DNA of 54,073 nt from Clostridia bacterium (GTDB lineage Bacteria > Bacillota > Clostridia > Christensenellales > Aristaeellaceae), in NCBI GenBank assembly GCA_017938795.1, contig JAGBAV010000133.1, forward strand, positions 1 through 54,073. Direction: 5' to 3'. The notes under the pieces are model-generated. The model ran no database searches. It saw only the letters and a program-made list of their open reading frames with translations, and was not told where the DNA came from. Of this stretch, positions 35,101 through 44,104 are shown one piece after another. A program made the translations under genes and the position numbers. The number at the start of each line of letters is the position of its first letter. The stretch's first letter is position 1.

Positions 35101-38100
35101 GAGGGGAGGACGCCGCCATCCAGATCATAGACGATCTCATACGACACCGGCTCGACCACCGCGGTGACGGTCAGTTCGCTGCCGGGCATCGTGATGGTGA
35201 TGCTCTCATCTGCGCCGGTGATCGTCTCGCCGTCGCTGCGCGTCCAGCCGGTGAGCTGGTATTCATCCGGCACTACGGCGGTGACGGTGATGCTCTCGCC
35301 CTTGGTAAAGCTGCCGCTGGTGCTGCCGTCGCTCAGCGTGGCGTTTTCCAGCGTGAGCGCGTACGTCTTCGGGGCGAATTCGCCGTTATTGTCCGCATTG
35401 ATGCGCTTGCCGTAGAGCTCGGCCTTCGCTGCGTCGTTGAGGACGGCGTCGGCGACGGTGTGGTCAAGGTCATCCTGCGTGACGGAGCCGCTGGCCCGCC
35501 TGAGGTAGGGCACAGGGGCCGACGCCGTCGGCTCGCTGGCGACGGTGACGCCCAGAGCCTCGATGCTGCTGCCGGAGCGTCCTGTGAGATCGGCGGTGAT
35601 GGTGATCATCTCGCCTGCGCGCAGCTGGATGTTGTTATGCACGCCGTTGACCTTATTGTTACGTACGACGGCGTTGCCGCCGATGAACAGGCCGTCGCCG
35701 CTGTTCATGCCGCCGGCGCTGACGCCAGCGGTGTTGCGCGCGACATAGCCGCCGTTCATGGTGACAGTGCATGTGTCGTCTTGAGCAGACCACATCGAGC
35801 AGATGCCGCCGCCGATTTCTTCGGCGGTATTTTCGGAGATGCCGCCGCCGTTGATGGTGACGCGGCCGCAGTTGGAGATGCCGCCGCCGTTCGTTCCGGC
35901 GGTGTTGTAGGTGATGTAGCCGCCGTTCAGCACGAAGTGCGAGCCGTGGGCGATCACGCCGCCGCCGTCATCTTGCGCGCTGTTGTGGCTGATGAGGCCG
36001 TTGTGCATGATGAAGTCGCCGGCTGCGCTGGTGCCGGTATTATACATCCAGACGCCGCCGCCCTCCATGCGGGCTTTGTTGTAGGTGATCGCGCCGTTGT
36101 ACAGCGTGAGCGAGGCATTGTTGGAGCAGAGAATACCAGCGCCTTCATTCTCCGAATAGGCGTTCGAGGTGTTGCCGGTGAGGTCATGGCCGGTGATGTG
36201 GCCGCCGTAGATCTCGATATCGCCGTAGCTGAAGATGCCGCGGCCATACGTTCCGGCCTTACGGGTGATCTGGCCCCACGTGTTTTCATCCTCTCCGATG
36301 CAGTCGCAGAGCGTAAAGGCGCAGTCACTGGAAATTTCAATTGCGTTGTCTGCGCCGGAGGTAAGGGTCTTGCCGTTGAGGCACAGATGCAGCGTCGCGT
36401 CGCTCCAGACCTTGATGGCGTTGTCCGTCGTCACATCGTCCATGAGGTAGTAGAAATGCTCGCCGGATTCGAGATCAAGCTCCGTCGTGCCGTCCCACGG
36501 GAGGAAGGTGACGTTGGATGCATGCCCGCTGTGGTTCGTCAGGCCGCAGCTGCTGCCCTCGACGGACTCGCCGCAGATGGCGTGCTTGTGCTCGGGGGCA
36601 AAGTAGGCCGTGATCTCCACGTTGCCTGTGCCGATGGTGAATTCCGTCTCGGCGGCAGTCGCATCGTCAAACGTGCCTTCGCCCTGCGTGACCGCCCAGC
36701 GCACGAAGGAGTACCCCTCTGCGGGCACAGCCATCAGATTGCCTGTGGATCCGTAGGTATACATACCGGTGGCGGAATCGTAGAAGCTGTCCTTGGCGGC
36801 GCCGCTGCGGGCTGGGGAGACCATGATGTTGTAGCTGTACTCGTACGGGACGATATCAACGGTCAGCTCGACATCCTCCGTCGCGGTGAAGGTGTAGGTC
36901 TCGTCCGCATCCAGTACGGTGTTGTCGCCGGTCTTCTTCCAGTTCTCGGCGTAATAGCCCTTGTCGGGCACGGCAGTCAGCGTGACTTCTGCGCCGTAGT
37001 CCGCCTCAAATGTCTGGGTCTGCGCATCCTCCTCGTCGGTGACGCGGATGACGCCGTTGCTGCTGAACCGCGCTGTCTTCGCCGTAATGGTGACCGTCGC
37101 GTTGGTGTAATTCGCCTTGATGCTCAGCGCGCCTGCGGGCATGGAGAAGGTCAGGCTCTCTGTCTGCTTCTCCTCGTCCGTGAGGGTGAGGCTGCCGCTG
37201 ACGACCTCCCAGCCGGTGAATACGGTATTCTCCGGCAGATCGGGGGTGAGGGTGAGGCTGTCGCCCTCGTTGAAGCTGCCGCCCGTGCTGCCGTCGCTCA
37301 GCTTCGCATTCTCCAGCGTGAGGTCGTAGACCGGGAGCGCCGGGCCGAAGACGCCGTCGCTGTTGCGGATAAACTTCCCGTACACACTTGCATCAATACT
37401 GGTGTCCAGCTTCGCGCGCTCGGCCATATCGGCATAGGTCGCGTCCAGATCGCTCTGCATGACGGAGCTGCCGCTGCGCTGCAGATACGGCACGGGATTG
37501 GCCGCCGTCGGTGTATTCTGCACGCTGACGCCGATGCTCTCTGCGCCGCTCAGCGTGCCGGTGACGGTGATCAGCTGATTCGCCGCGAGATAGACGTTGC
37601 TGGCCCAGCCTTCCGTGGTGGTATTGGCCTTGATGGTCGGCGCGCCGCTGATGCTCATGCTGCTGCCGGCGATGACGCCGCCGCCGTATTCATCGGCTTC
37701 GTTGAGGGAGATGGTGCCGCCGGTCATGGTGAAGGATGCGCTGGTGTCGTTATAGACGCCGCCGCCGCGCCTGGCATCCTTGTTGCCGGAGATGGTGCCG
37801 CTGCTCATGGTGAAGGAGCCCTTGTTGTAGACGCCCGCACCGTAGACGCCGGAGGCCGTATAGCCGGATGCGACGGTATTTCTGAGCGTATTGCCGGAGA
37901 TCGTGCTGCCGCTCAGCGTCAGCGCGGAGGAGCCGCTGTGCCAGACGCCGCCGCCCTTCTCCTGCGCAAGGTTGTTCGCGATGCTGCCGCCGCTGAGCGT
38001 TGTGGTGCTGGAGGCGGAATAGACGCCCGCACCCCAGACGGCTTTGTTGCCGGTGATGGAGCCGCTCTGCAGCGAGAGACTGCCGGTATTGACATAGACG

Positions 38101-40373
38101 CCGCCGCCCTCGCCGTTCCATGTGCCGGGAGCGGAGCCTGCGACATAGGCGGTATTGCCGGAGACGGAGCCGCCGTTGATGATCGCAGCGGAGCAGTAGA
38201 CGAAGACGCCGCCGCCCGCCTTGGCGGTATTGCCGGAGATTTCGCCGCCGGTCATCGTGAAGTCGGTGACGTCAGAATCGTAGTTGTTGCGGTCGACAAA
38301 GACGCCGCCGCCCTGCTGGCTGCTGTTGTTCGTGATGACGCCGCCGGTCATGGTGAAGGAGGTCGCAGTGTTCCCCTCGGCGTAGACGCAGACGCCGCCG
38401 CCCATGGCGCTGCCATAGTTGCCGGAGATCTCGCCGCCGTACAGGTTCATCGTGCCGCGGGTATAGACGCCCGCGCCGGCGCTGGAGGTGGTGTTGCCGG
38501 TGATGCTGCCGCCATACATGGAGAAGCTGCCGGTATTATGCACGCCTGCGCCGTAGTAGGAGGAACTTCCGGAGATGGTGCTGTTGCCGGCAATATGGCC
38601 GCTGTACATTTCGAACGTACCGTCGTTGGTGACGCCGCGGCCCTTCGCGCCGGAGGTATGGGTGATCTTGGCGTTGGCGCTGCTCTGGCAGTCGCAGAGG
38701 ATGAGCTTACCTCCCTCTGTAACCTCGATCACGCCGAGATCATTGTCGTTATAGCTGCTGGCAAGGCTGTGCCCGTTGAGGCAGAGATGGAGCGTCTTGC
38801 CGCCGTTGACAAAGATGGGGGTGTCAACAGTCGCGTCTGCGGTGAGGCAGACGTAGTATTCGCTCTTGCTGTTGTCGAAGGTGAGCTGGGATGCGCCGTC
38901 CCACGGGGTATAGGTGATGCCCGTATGGGCTGTGTCATGTGTACAGTTCGCCGGACGCACGCCGCAGGCTGCGTGGGTGTGCACGTCGGCGTCCGAGGTG
39001 GTCAGAACCCATGCATGGCGGTCTGCGGTCAACACAGCATTGTCGTAGGTGGTTGCTGCGGTAACGACATCCAGCGTGGCAAGGCTGCTGAACGAACTGC
39101 CGGCCTCTACGGTGATCTTCTTGGCGACGCCGGGGTTTACGACCAGCTTGACGTTATGGCTGTTGTCTTCGCTGCCGATGCCGGCGTATAGTTCGCTGTA
39201 CGCGCGCAGGGTACCGCCGTTGAATTGGATCGTACCGGAGGCATCATCCTCGCTGTCTGATTCTGCGCCGACGGCTGGCATGCTGGCATTGACGGTGACT
39301 TCGCCGCCGTTGATTACGATCTGGTTGCAGTATGTTCTGCCGCTGCCCGAGCCTCCGAGGCCCACGCGGTTGGTTGACCTGCTGATGTCGATGTCGAGCT
39401 TGCCTGCATTCATCGTCAGGCGCTCAATGCCGCTGTTGGAGGTCACGCTGCCGCCGTTGACCGTCAGCTTGTACGCGTGCTCCAGATTAAGCGTGCCGTC
39501 TTCGATAACGGCCGTAGAAGCGTTCAGCTGCTTGATTGTGGCGACGCCGCCGTTCTGCGTGTAGGTGCCGCCGCTTGTGTTATAGCTGGATCGTTCGCTT
39601 ACGCCTGCGCCGACCATACCCTCGGCCTCGAATAAACCGCCGTTGACAATGATGGTTCCGCCCTTGGTGCTGTCATAGGCTGCACCGACAGCTGCGCCGC
39701 CCCATGAGCCGCTGACAGCCTTGACGCTGCCGCCGTTCACCGTGATGACGCCGTGAGCAGTGCTGCTGCTGGAACTGGAATAGAATGCGCTGCCGCCGAT
39801 GGCCGCACCGCCGAAGGTGAAGGTGTTCTCTACGTAATAGGTACCGCTGTTGAAGGTGATGTTGCCGTATGCGCTGGCGCCCATTGCGGCGGCCACGCCT
39901 CTGCCATAGACAGAAAGCGAGCATTCTGTGGATGTATTGTACGCACCGAGGATGACGCTGGTTCCGCTGGGTACGCGGAAAGTCTCACGCAGCGAGCCGT
40001 TGGCGTCGGTGTTGCTGGTGGGGGAGAGCAGCTTGTTCGTGCCGAGCACGGTCAGATTGAGCGTGCCGCTTTCCAGAGAGACAACGGAATAATCATCATT
40101 CGGGCCAAGCGTGACGTTGTGAAACGTCACATTAGCCGTTTTGCCTGCGCCGGGCTTGACAATAATCCTGTTGTCCGAGCTGGTAACGCCACTCTTGCCC
40201 TTTACAGTAAGGGCAGTGGAGCTGAGGATGGTCAGCACGCCATCATCTGTATAGGTATAGTCCGTCCCCGGTGTACCACCGGAAATCGTCAGATCCTGCG
40301 CGGCGAGCGCTGGCAGACACAGCGCGAGAAGCACGCATACCATTGCGATAAAAGACAGCCGTTTGATACCCAT
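32133..40373 (-). CDS. Giant sortase-anchored beta-helix surface protein (2746 aa)
   Basis: Residues 1-24 are a signal peptide ending ALA. Most of the chain is right-handed beta-helix made of short repeats of the type MTGGxIxGNxAxxGGGVY. The same module occurs three times: a His/Cys header (HTHAACG near 463, HKHAICG near 1260, HKHLSCG near 1818), then a CLNG segment, an LCDC or similar segment, a GRG turn and beta-helix rungs. InlB/Flg_new-type repeats (ITYDLAGGSLPEG and relatives) fill about 2298-2560, an Ig-like domain about 2618-2705, and the end has LPDTG near 2711, a hydrophobic helix and KRRR, a sortase signal. The start is the ATG at 40373 with GGAGGG 7 bases away. It is probably an adhesin or glycan-binding wall protein. 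No enzyme motif is evident. Confidence 0.9.
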   Translation of the reverse strand: MGIKRLSFIAMVCVLLALCLPALAAQDLTISGGTPGTDYTYTDDGVLTILSSTALTVKGKSGVTSSDNRIIVKPGAGKTANVTFHNVTLGPNDDYSVVSLESGTLNLTVLGTNKLLSPTSNTDANGSLRETFRVPSGTSVILGAYNTSTECSLSVYGRGVAAAMGASAYGNITFNSGTYYVENTFTFGGAAIGGSAFYSSSSSSTAHGVITVNGGSVKAVSGSWGGAAVGAAYDSTKGGTIIVNGGLFEAEGMVGAGVSERSSYNTSGGTYTQNGGVATIKQLNASTAVIEDGTLNLEHAYKLTVNGGSVTSNSGIERLTMNAGKLDIDISRSTNRVGLGGSGSGRTYCNQIVINGGEVTVNASMPAVGAESDSEDDASGTIQFNGGTLRAYSELYAGIGSEDNSHNVKLVVNPGVAKKITVEAGSSFSSLATLDVVTAATTYDNAVLTADRHAWVLTTSDADVHTHAACGVRPANCTHDTAHTGITYTPWDGASQLTFDNSKSEYYVCLTADATVDTPIFVNGGKTLHLCLNGHSLASSYNDNDLGVIEVTEGGKLILCDCQSSANAKITHTSGAKGRGVTNDGTFEMYSGHIAGNSTISGSSSYYGAGVHNTGSFSMYGGSITGNTTSSAGAGVYTRGTMNLYGGEISGNYGSAMGGGVCVYAEGNTATSFTMTGGVITNNSSQQGGGVFVDRNNYDSDVTDFTMTGGEISGNTAKAGGGVFVYCSAAIINGGSVSGNTAYVAGSAPGTWNGEGGGVYVNTGSLSLQSGSITGNKAVWGAGVYSASSTTTLSGGSIANNLAQEKGGGVWHSGSSALTLSGSTISGNTLRNTVASGYTASGVYGAGVYNKGSFTMSSGTISGNKDARRGGGVYNDTSASFTMTGGTISLNEADEYGGGVIAGSSMSISGAPTIKANTTTEGWASNVYLAANQLITVTGTLSGAESIGVSVQNTPTAANPVPYLQRSGSSVMQSDLDATYADMAERAKLDTSIDASVYGKFIRNSDGVFGPALPVYDLTLENAKLSDGSTGGSFNEGDSLTLTPDLPENTVFTGWEVVSGSLTLTDEEKQTESLTFSMPAGALSIKANYTNATVTITAKTARFSSNGVIRVTDEEDAQTQTFEADYGAEVTLTAVPDKGYYAENWKKTGDNTVLDADETYTFTATEDVELTVDIVPYEYSYNIMVSPARSGAAKDSFYDSATGMYTYGSTGNLMAVPAEGYSFVRWAVTQGEGTFDDATAAETEFTIGTGNVEITAYFAPEHKHAICGESVEGSSCGLTNHSGHASNVTFLPWDGTTELDLESGEHFYYLMDDVTTDNAIKVWSDATLHLCLNGKTLTSGADNAIEISSDCAFTLCDCIGEDENTWGQITRKAGTYGRGIFSYGDIEIYGGHITGHDLTGNTSNAYSENEGAGILCSNNASLTLYNGAITYNKARMEGGGVWMYNTGTSAAGDFIMHNGLISHNSAQDDGGGVIAHGSHFVLNGGYITYNTAGTNGGGISNCGRVTINGGGISENTAEEIGGGICSMWSAQDDTCTVTMNGGYVARNTAGVSAGGMNSGDGLFIGGNAVVRNNKVNGVHNNIQLRAGEMITITADLTGRSGSSIEALGVTVASEPTASAPVPYLRRASGSVTQDDLDHTVADAVLNDAAKAELYGKRINADNNGEFAPKTYALTLENATLSDGSTSGSFTKGESITVTAVVPDEYQLTGWTRSDGETITGADESITITMPGSELTVTAVVEPVSYEIVYDLDGGVLPSGEENPLSYTAGDLPITLVNPVYEGYVFTGWTGDTLSGPTTSVTIEEGTTGALSFTATWIKAHKHLSCGDSSCTDSHGHTADVAYSPLTLSSSGVTTLASGAYYLTANTTAAGKIEIPAGETVYLCLNGYTLTADHESEVIAAAGTLVLCDCNGSGEGKGVITHTSGKYGRGVTAAYPNGSLIMYGGTISGNRLKGGSSHGAGALAGGSITMHGGVITDNTFTGSNHGQGSGIYVSTNGSLTMTGGSVTENTNEYGVVVNGGRVTLSGSATIRDNTVFYASSGNMPCNLYLADSSVISLAGQLTGGAGSIGVVSTSTKPAVYMQAAAAYNGGVIDDTSFAATVSDTALCSTRLVDSKHKAELYEPAQLTLSASPEEGGAAEMTANNGKKRSDKEPKYPTVPVTMTQTAKGDDLTVTATANAGYTFDGWYAVAADGSGTEQKIENAEAVYTFTLNLDTALRAKFLRDIQVSVQTEGGGSVTGLKETGVYHPGETLSLTAAPQTGYAFDGWYAVGADTEAGEQLLSKELTYEQTIGEADVSLLARFTAITYAITYDLAGGSLPEGQTNPETYTIETESFTLVNPVKEGYAFIGWSLDAPAEGDGDQAEPALMTEVTIEQGSTGDRAYTAHFEAVDYTITYELDGGTVDGTNPAGYNTNSEPITLINPAKVGYTFLGWTEGDGEELMTTVTIPTGSTGDKVFTAHYEVITYAISYDLAGGALPEGQINPETYTIETETFTLVSPAKEGFTFLGWITEENGTPQLTVAITKGTTGDLAFTAVYADTVYDIAATADPAEGGTITGAGRYTHGATVTLTAVPAEGWRFVCWTEADTLEASGTVSEDPVYTFTALQARTLSAVFSRLRPPVIIEQPQSASVFSGETAAFSVRVQSDLPVTYRWQIDRGDGLGFVDLGCTDPTYTTSPVKPENTGYLYRCIVENADGSITSLTAVLTVNVKPDLPDTGDTSNLLLLVLVAILSLGGAALLMKRRRNS

Positions 40374-40388
40374 AATATAACCCTCCGC

Positions 40389-40406
40389 AGCGCCGGAAAG
40401 CGGCGC
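40389..40406 (-). other. Hairpin beside the ribosome binding site of the giant gene
   Basis: GCGCCG / CGGCGC with a 5-base loop sits directly before the GGAGGG site, and a second stem (CGGGC/GCCCG, about 40427-40442) lies further up. The long structured leader could limit translation of this very large protein. Confidence 0.4.
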
Positions 40407-40499
40407 AATTCTTGTGTGATGATGCGCGGGCGTTGCTGCCCGTGGTGTGTCATAAATGCCGTACATATAATAGGAAAACGATACACATAATCAATATAA

Positions 40500-40528
40500 A
40501 TTATACCACAGACAGATGGGTTGGGAAA
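40500..40528 (-). promoter_or_regulatory. Candidate promoter of the giant surface protein gene
   Basis: Minus-strand TATAAT (40500-40505) with a poor -35 (TTTCCC, 40523-40528) at 17 bases. The leader would be about 120 bases long. Confidence 0.5.
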
Positions 40529-40574
40529 GGGGAGAAGCATGGCGTAACTAAGAATTAACATATAACAAAACAAA

Positions 40575-40604
40575 CGAAAAAACACCCCGGCCGGAGCCGG
40601 GGCG
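40575..40604 (-). terminator. Terminator of the SNF transporter gene
   Basis: CGCCCCGGC / GCCGGGGTG stem with a 4-base loop on the minus strand, followed by TTTTTTCG. It starts 22 bases after the stop. Confidence 0.9.
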
Positions 40605-40626
40605 CATGGGGAATTCGGTTGTTTGC

Positions 40627-41967
40627 TTATCGCCAGCTGAAGTTCATCAGACCGATGATATAGAGGAGGAGGATCGCGGCGGGAACGACGAACTGGAAGA
40701 CGGGCTTCATCCACGGCTGAACCTTCAGGCCCTTGCCGGTGTTCGCCTCGGCGACGAACTTATCCCAGCCCCAGCCAAAGCGCTTATTGCAGCAGAAGAG
40801 GGCGATGACCAGAGAGCCGATCGGCAGCAGATTCGTGGAGACGAGGAAGTCCCACAGATCCAGCCATGCGCTGCCCTCGGCAAAGGGCTGGAACTTGATG
40901 ATGCTGTAGCCCAGCGCGGTGGTGGTGGAGGTGATGAAGATGCCGATGCCGCAGGCGATGCAGCCCTTGCGGCGGCTCCAGCCGGTCATTTCGCGCACGC
41001 AGGCGAGAATATTCTCGAACACGGCGAAGACCGTGGACATCGCGGCGAAGACCATGAACAGGAAGAACAGAGAGCCCCAGAGCCTGCCGCCCGGCATGTT
41101 GTTGAAGACGGTGGCCATGGTGTCGAACAGGAGCGCCGGGCCGGCGTTGACCTCAATGCCGTAGGTGAAGCAGGCGGGGAAGATGATGAGGCCGGCGGTG
41201 ATGGCGACGAAGGAGTCAAGGAGGATGATGTTGACGGACTCGCCCATCAGGGTGCGCTCCTTGCCGATGTAGCTGCCGAAGATCGCCATCGAGCCGATGC
41301 CAAGGCTCAGCGTGAAGAAGGCCTGATTCATCGCGCCGACGACGACGCTGAAGTCGATCTTGCCAAAGTCGGGCAGCAGGTAGAAGGTCAGGCCCTCCTT
41401 TGCGCCGGACAGGGTCGCGCTGTTGATGGCCAGGACGATCATCAGGATGAGCAGCGCAACCATCATATACTTGGTCACGCGCTCAAGGCCGCCCTGCAGA
41501 TCAAAGCTGAGCACGAGGAAGCCGACCGCAACCACGATACCCATGTAGACCATATTGACCGTGGGGTTGGTGATCATCGGCACGAAGCCAAGCTCCGCCG
41601 TCTTGCCGGTGAGGAAGCTGACGAAGTAATACAGGATCCAGCCGGAGACGACCGTGTAGAAGGACATCAGGCAGATGTTGCCGAACAGCGCGAGATAGCC
41701 GTGGATATGCCACTTCTGGCCGGGCTTCTGCAGCTTCTGGTACATGCGTACCGGGCTGGCCTGAGAGGCGCGGCCAAGAGCAAACTCCATGACCATGACG
41801 GGGAGGCCAAGCAGCAGCAGGCAGAAAGCATACACCAGCACGAAGCCGCCGCCGCCGTACTGGCCGGCCATCCACGGGAACTTCCATACATTGCCGCAGC
41901 CGATGGCGCAGCCGGCGCTCAGCAGGATGAAGCCAAGACGCGAGGAAAGGCGTTCACGATTGTCCAT
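40627..41967 (-). CDS. Sodium-dependent transporter, neurotransmitter:sodium symporter (SNF) family
   Basis: A 446-residue polytopic transporter related to LeuT/MhsT and Tyt1, which take up amino acids with sodium. The N-terminal RLGFILLSAGCAIGCGNVWKFP is the unwound helix 1 with sodium and substrate sites, and GGGGFVLVYAFCLLLLGLPVMVMEFALG helix 2. About eleven membrane segments are visible, as usual for bacterial members. The ATG has GAGG at 8 bases. It is monocistronic between a perfect promoter and a terminator. The amino acid transported cannot be read from sequence. Confidence 0.92.
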   Translation of the reverse strand: MDNRERLSSRLGFILLSAGCAIGCGNVWKFPWMAGQYGGGGFVLVYAFCLLLLGLPVMVMEFALGRASQASPVRMYQKLQKPGQKWHIHGYLALFGNICLMSFYTVVSGWILYYFVSFLTGKTAELGFVPMITNPTVNMVYMGIVVAVGFLVLSFDLQGGLERVTKYMMVALLILMIVLAINSATLSGAKEGLTFYLLPDFGKIDFSVVVGAMNQAFFTLSLGIGSMAIFGSYIGKERTLMGESVNIILLDSFVAITAGLIIFPACFTYGIEVNAGPALLFDTMATVFNNMPGGRLWGSLFFLFMVFAAMSTVFAVFENILACVREMTGWSRRKGCIACGIGIFITSTTTALGYSIIKFQPFAEGSAWLDLWDFLVSTNLLPIGSLVIALFCCNKRFGWGWDKFVAEANTGKGLKVQPWMKPVFQFVVPAAILLLYIIGLMNFSWR

Positions 41968-41999
41968 AAGAATAACCTCGATTCTGTTATAGTGTTACT

Positions 42000-42028
42000 A
42001 TTGTAGCAAGATATAGAACGATTGTCAA
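42000..42028 (-). promoter_or_regulatory. Promoter of the SNF transporter gene
   Basis: Minus-strand TTGACA (42023-42028), 17-base spacer, TACAAT (42000-42005): nearly consensus. Confidence 0.88.
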
Positions 42029-42177
42029 AGAAAAGTTGCGCGGATTTGGCAGTATATCGAGAAATTTGTTCACAAGACATCTGATATATACCGCGGCGCG
42101 GTTGACAGAATTTGGAGGGCAGACGGCATGAACCGGACAAGCCCTGCCGCGCTGCGCAGAAACGGCTGTCCCGGAAT

Positions 42178-42205
42178 AAAAAAAGAGCAGCCCATAAGGC
42201 TGCTC
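42178..42205 (-). terminator. Terminator of the two-component operon
   Basis: GAGCAGCC / GGCTGCTC stem with a 5-base loop (42185-42205) followed on the minus strand by a run of T. It lies about 25 bases past the kinase stop. Confidence 0.9.
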
Positions 42206-42229
42206 AGAGGAGCGGATGAAAAGGAGGGG

Positions 42230-44104
42230 TCAGCCCTGCGGCAGGGCGGCCGGCTGCGCGATATGCAGCGTGAAGCGGAAGACGGAGCCCTCGCCGGGCT
42301 CGCTCTCCACGGTCATCTCCTCGCCCAGCTGCTTCATGATTTCATAGGCGATGGCGAGGCCGAGGCCGGTGCCCTTGCCGCCGTGGGACTTGTCCGCCTT
42401 ATAGAAGCGGTCAAAGACATGAGGCAGATCCTCGGGGCCGATGCCGATGCCCGTGTCGCGCACGCTCACGCGGATCATGTCGCCCGCGACCTCTGCGCTC
42501 AGCGTGACGACGCCATCCTCCGGCGTGTACTTGAAGGCATTGTCCAGCAGCGCGACGAGCACCTGCTGCGTGCGGTCCGGGTTGCCGGTGACCTGCGGCA
42601 GCTCCGGCGGGACGCCGAAGATGAAGACCTGCTGGTAATCCTCTGCATAGGCGGCATAGGTGTCGCGGATCTGCTCGAGCAGGGGGCGCAGGGAAAAGAC
42701 GCTGCGGGAGAGGGAGGCTCTGCCGCTCTGCAGGCGGGAGAGCTCGAGCATGTCGCTGACAAGGCGCGACAGGCGCATGGTCTCGCGCAGGATGATGTTG
42801 TAGGTCTGCTGGCGCTGCTCATCGGTCTTGATGAGGCCGTCGCGCAGCGGCTCCAGCAGCGCGCGCATGGCGGTCAGCGGCGTGCGCAGCTCATGGGAGA
42901 CATTGGCGACGTAGTCGCGGCGTGTCTGCTCCAGCCGCTCTGCGCTGGTGACATCGGAGATGATGCCGACGCAGCCGGTAACCTGCCCGTCGGGTTTATG
43001 CAGCGGGGCGATGGAGATGCGCAGCGCGACGCGCCCCTGCCAGATCGTCTCGCGCATGCTCTGCCCGGAGGCGAGCGCCCCGTCGAACATCCGGAACACA
43101 TCCGGCAGTGCAGCGCGCACATCGGCGTCCTGCGGAAGGCCGAGCAGGCTGCGCACGGCGGGGTTGACCAGCGTGGCTGCCCCCTGCGCGTCCACGGCGA
43201 TGATGCCCTCGCTCAGGCCGTCGATCAGGCTGCTCAGGCGGTTGCGCTCCATCTCCAGCGAGGAGATGGTGGAGCCCAGCTCGGAGGAGAGGAAATTGAG
43301 CGCGCGGCCCAGCTCGCCGAATTCATCCCCGCGCTGATCATCCGCGCGGGCGGACAGATCGCCGCCCGCCATCGTGAGCGCCGCAGCGCGCATGGAGGCC
43401 AGCGGCCGCGAGATGCGCGTGGCGAAGAACAGCGCGATGGGCAGCAGCAGCAGCGCGACCAGCAGCAGGGAGAATGTGATCGTATTGGACAGCGCCTGCA
43501 TGCCGGCCATGACCTCGGTCATCGACTGGCTCATGAAGACCGCGCCGACCACCTCGCCCCAATAGGTGATGGGAATCGCGACGGCGACAATATTGCCGGT
43601 GATGACCTCCTCGGTGCTCACGGCGTCCTCGTTCTGCCCGGCGATGCGGCGCAGCACATCGGATGTGATGGCCGTGCGGCTGGAGACGCTGTCGGAAGCC
43701 AGATCCTCCGGGCTGCCGATGTGCGTGGCGATCTGCCCGGTGAGCACGGCTGGCAGCATGGACTGCGCGAGCCGGGCGGGCAGGCGGCCGACACGGCGCC
43801 CGTCGGTCTGCTGGGTGCGGATGAGGGTATCGCCCTTCGAGTCGACGACCCAGACCGTCGCCTCCCATTGGGAGGTGCTGCGGCCGATGAGCGGGACGAG
43901 GTAGGTCGTGGAGATTTCTCCGCGCAGCGTGCTCTCGATGTAGCCGCTGATGATCTGCCCCTTCGGGATCAGATCGTCGATCTTGTTGCGCGCAAAGAGC
44001 GCCGGGCTGATGATGTTGTAGATGGCGATGATCAGCACGGCGAAGAGCAGCACCGTACCATAGACGAGGAAGAGGACGCGCTGAAAGAATGCGCCGCGCT
44101 TCAT
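42230..44104 (-). CDS. Sensor histidine kinase (PhoR/WalK-like)
   Basis: A 624-residue membrane kinase. Membrane segments at about 10-32 and 205-228 flank an extracytoplasmic sensor domain of about 170 residues. A HAMP domain (about 228-280), a PAS domain (about 285-385), HisKA with the phospho-acceptor H404 in NVSHELRTPL, and an HATPase domain with LDNAFKYTP, DTGIGIGPEDL and GKGTGLGLAI follow. The ATG overlaps the response regulator stop by 4 bases. This PhoR/WalK layout often serves cell-envelope or phosphate signals; no target is evident here. Confidence 0.93.
   Translation of the reverse strand: MKRGAFFQRVLFLVYGTVLLFAVLIIAIYNIISPALFARNKIDDLIPKGQIISGYIESTLRGEISTTYLVPLIGRSTSQWEATVWVVDSKGDTLIRTQQTDGRRVGRLPARLAQSMLPAVLTGQIATHIGSPEDLASDSVSSRTAITSDVLRRIAGQNEDAVSTEEVITGNIVAVAIPITYWGEVVGAVFMSQSMTEVMAGMQALSNTITFSLLLVALLLLPIALFFATRISRPLASMRAAALTMAGGDLSARADDQRGDEFGELGRALNFLSSELGSTISSLEMERNRLSSLIDGLSEGIIAVDAQGAATLVNPAVRSLLGLPQDADVRAALPDVFRMFDGALASGQSMRETIWQGRVALRISIAPLHKPDGQVTGCVGIISDVTSAERLEQTRRDYVANVSHELRTPLTAMRALLEPLRDGLIKTDEQRQQTYNIILRETMRLSRLVSDMLELSRLQSGRASLSRSVFSLRPLLEQIRDTYAAYAEDYQQVFIFGVPPELPQVTGNPDRTQQVLVALLDNAFKYTPEDGVVTLSAEVAGDMIRVSVRDTGIGIGPEDLPHVFDRFYKADKSHGGKGTGLGLAIAYEIMKQLGEEMTVESEPGEGSVFRFTLHIAQPAALPQG

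Noticed and set aside
37600-38700. Regular short repeats around gccgccggt, looking at first like a CRISPR or tandem repeat
   Set aside because: The spacing is in frame and variable and encodes the TGGxISGN rungs of the beta-helix; there are no constant-length spacers or cas genes.
32685-39191. A 2168-codon open frame antisense to the giant surface protein gene
   Set aside because: It mirrors the codon bias of the real gene in a high-GC region. It has low-complexity Ala/Asp/Gly composition and no ribosome binding site, while the minus-strand gene has a signal peptide, domains and a sortase signal.
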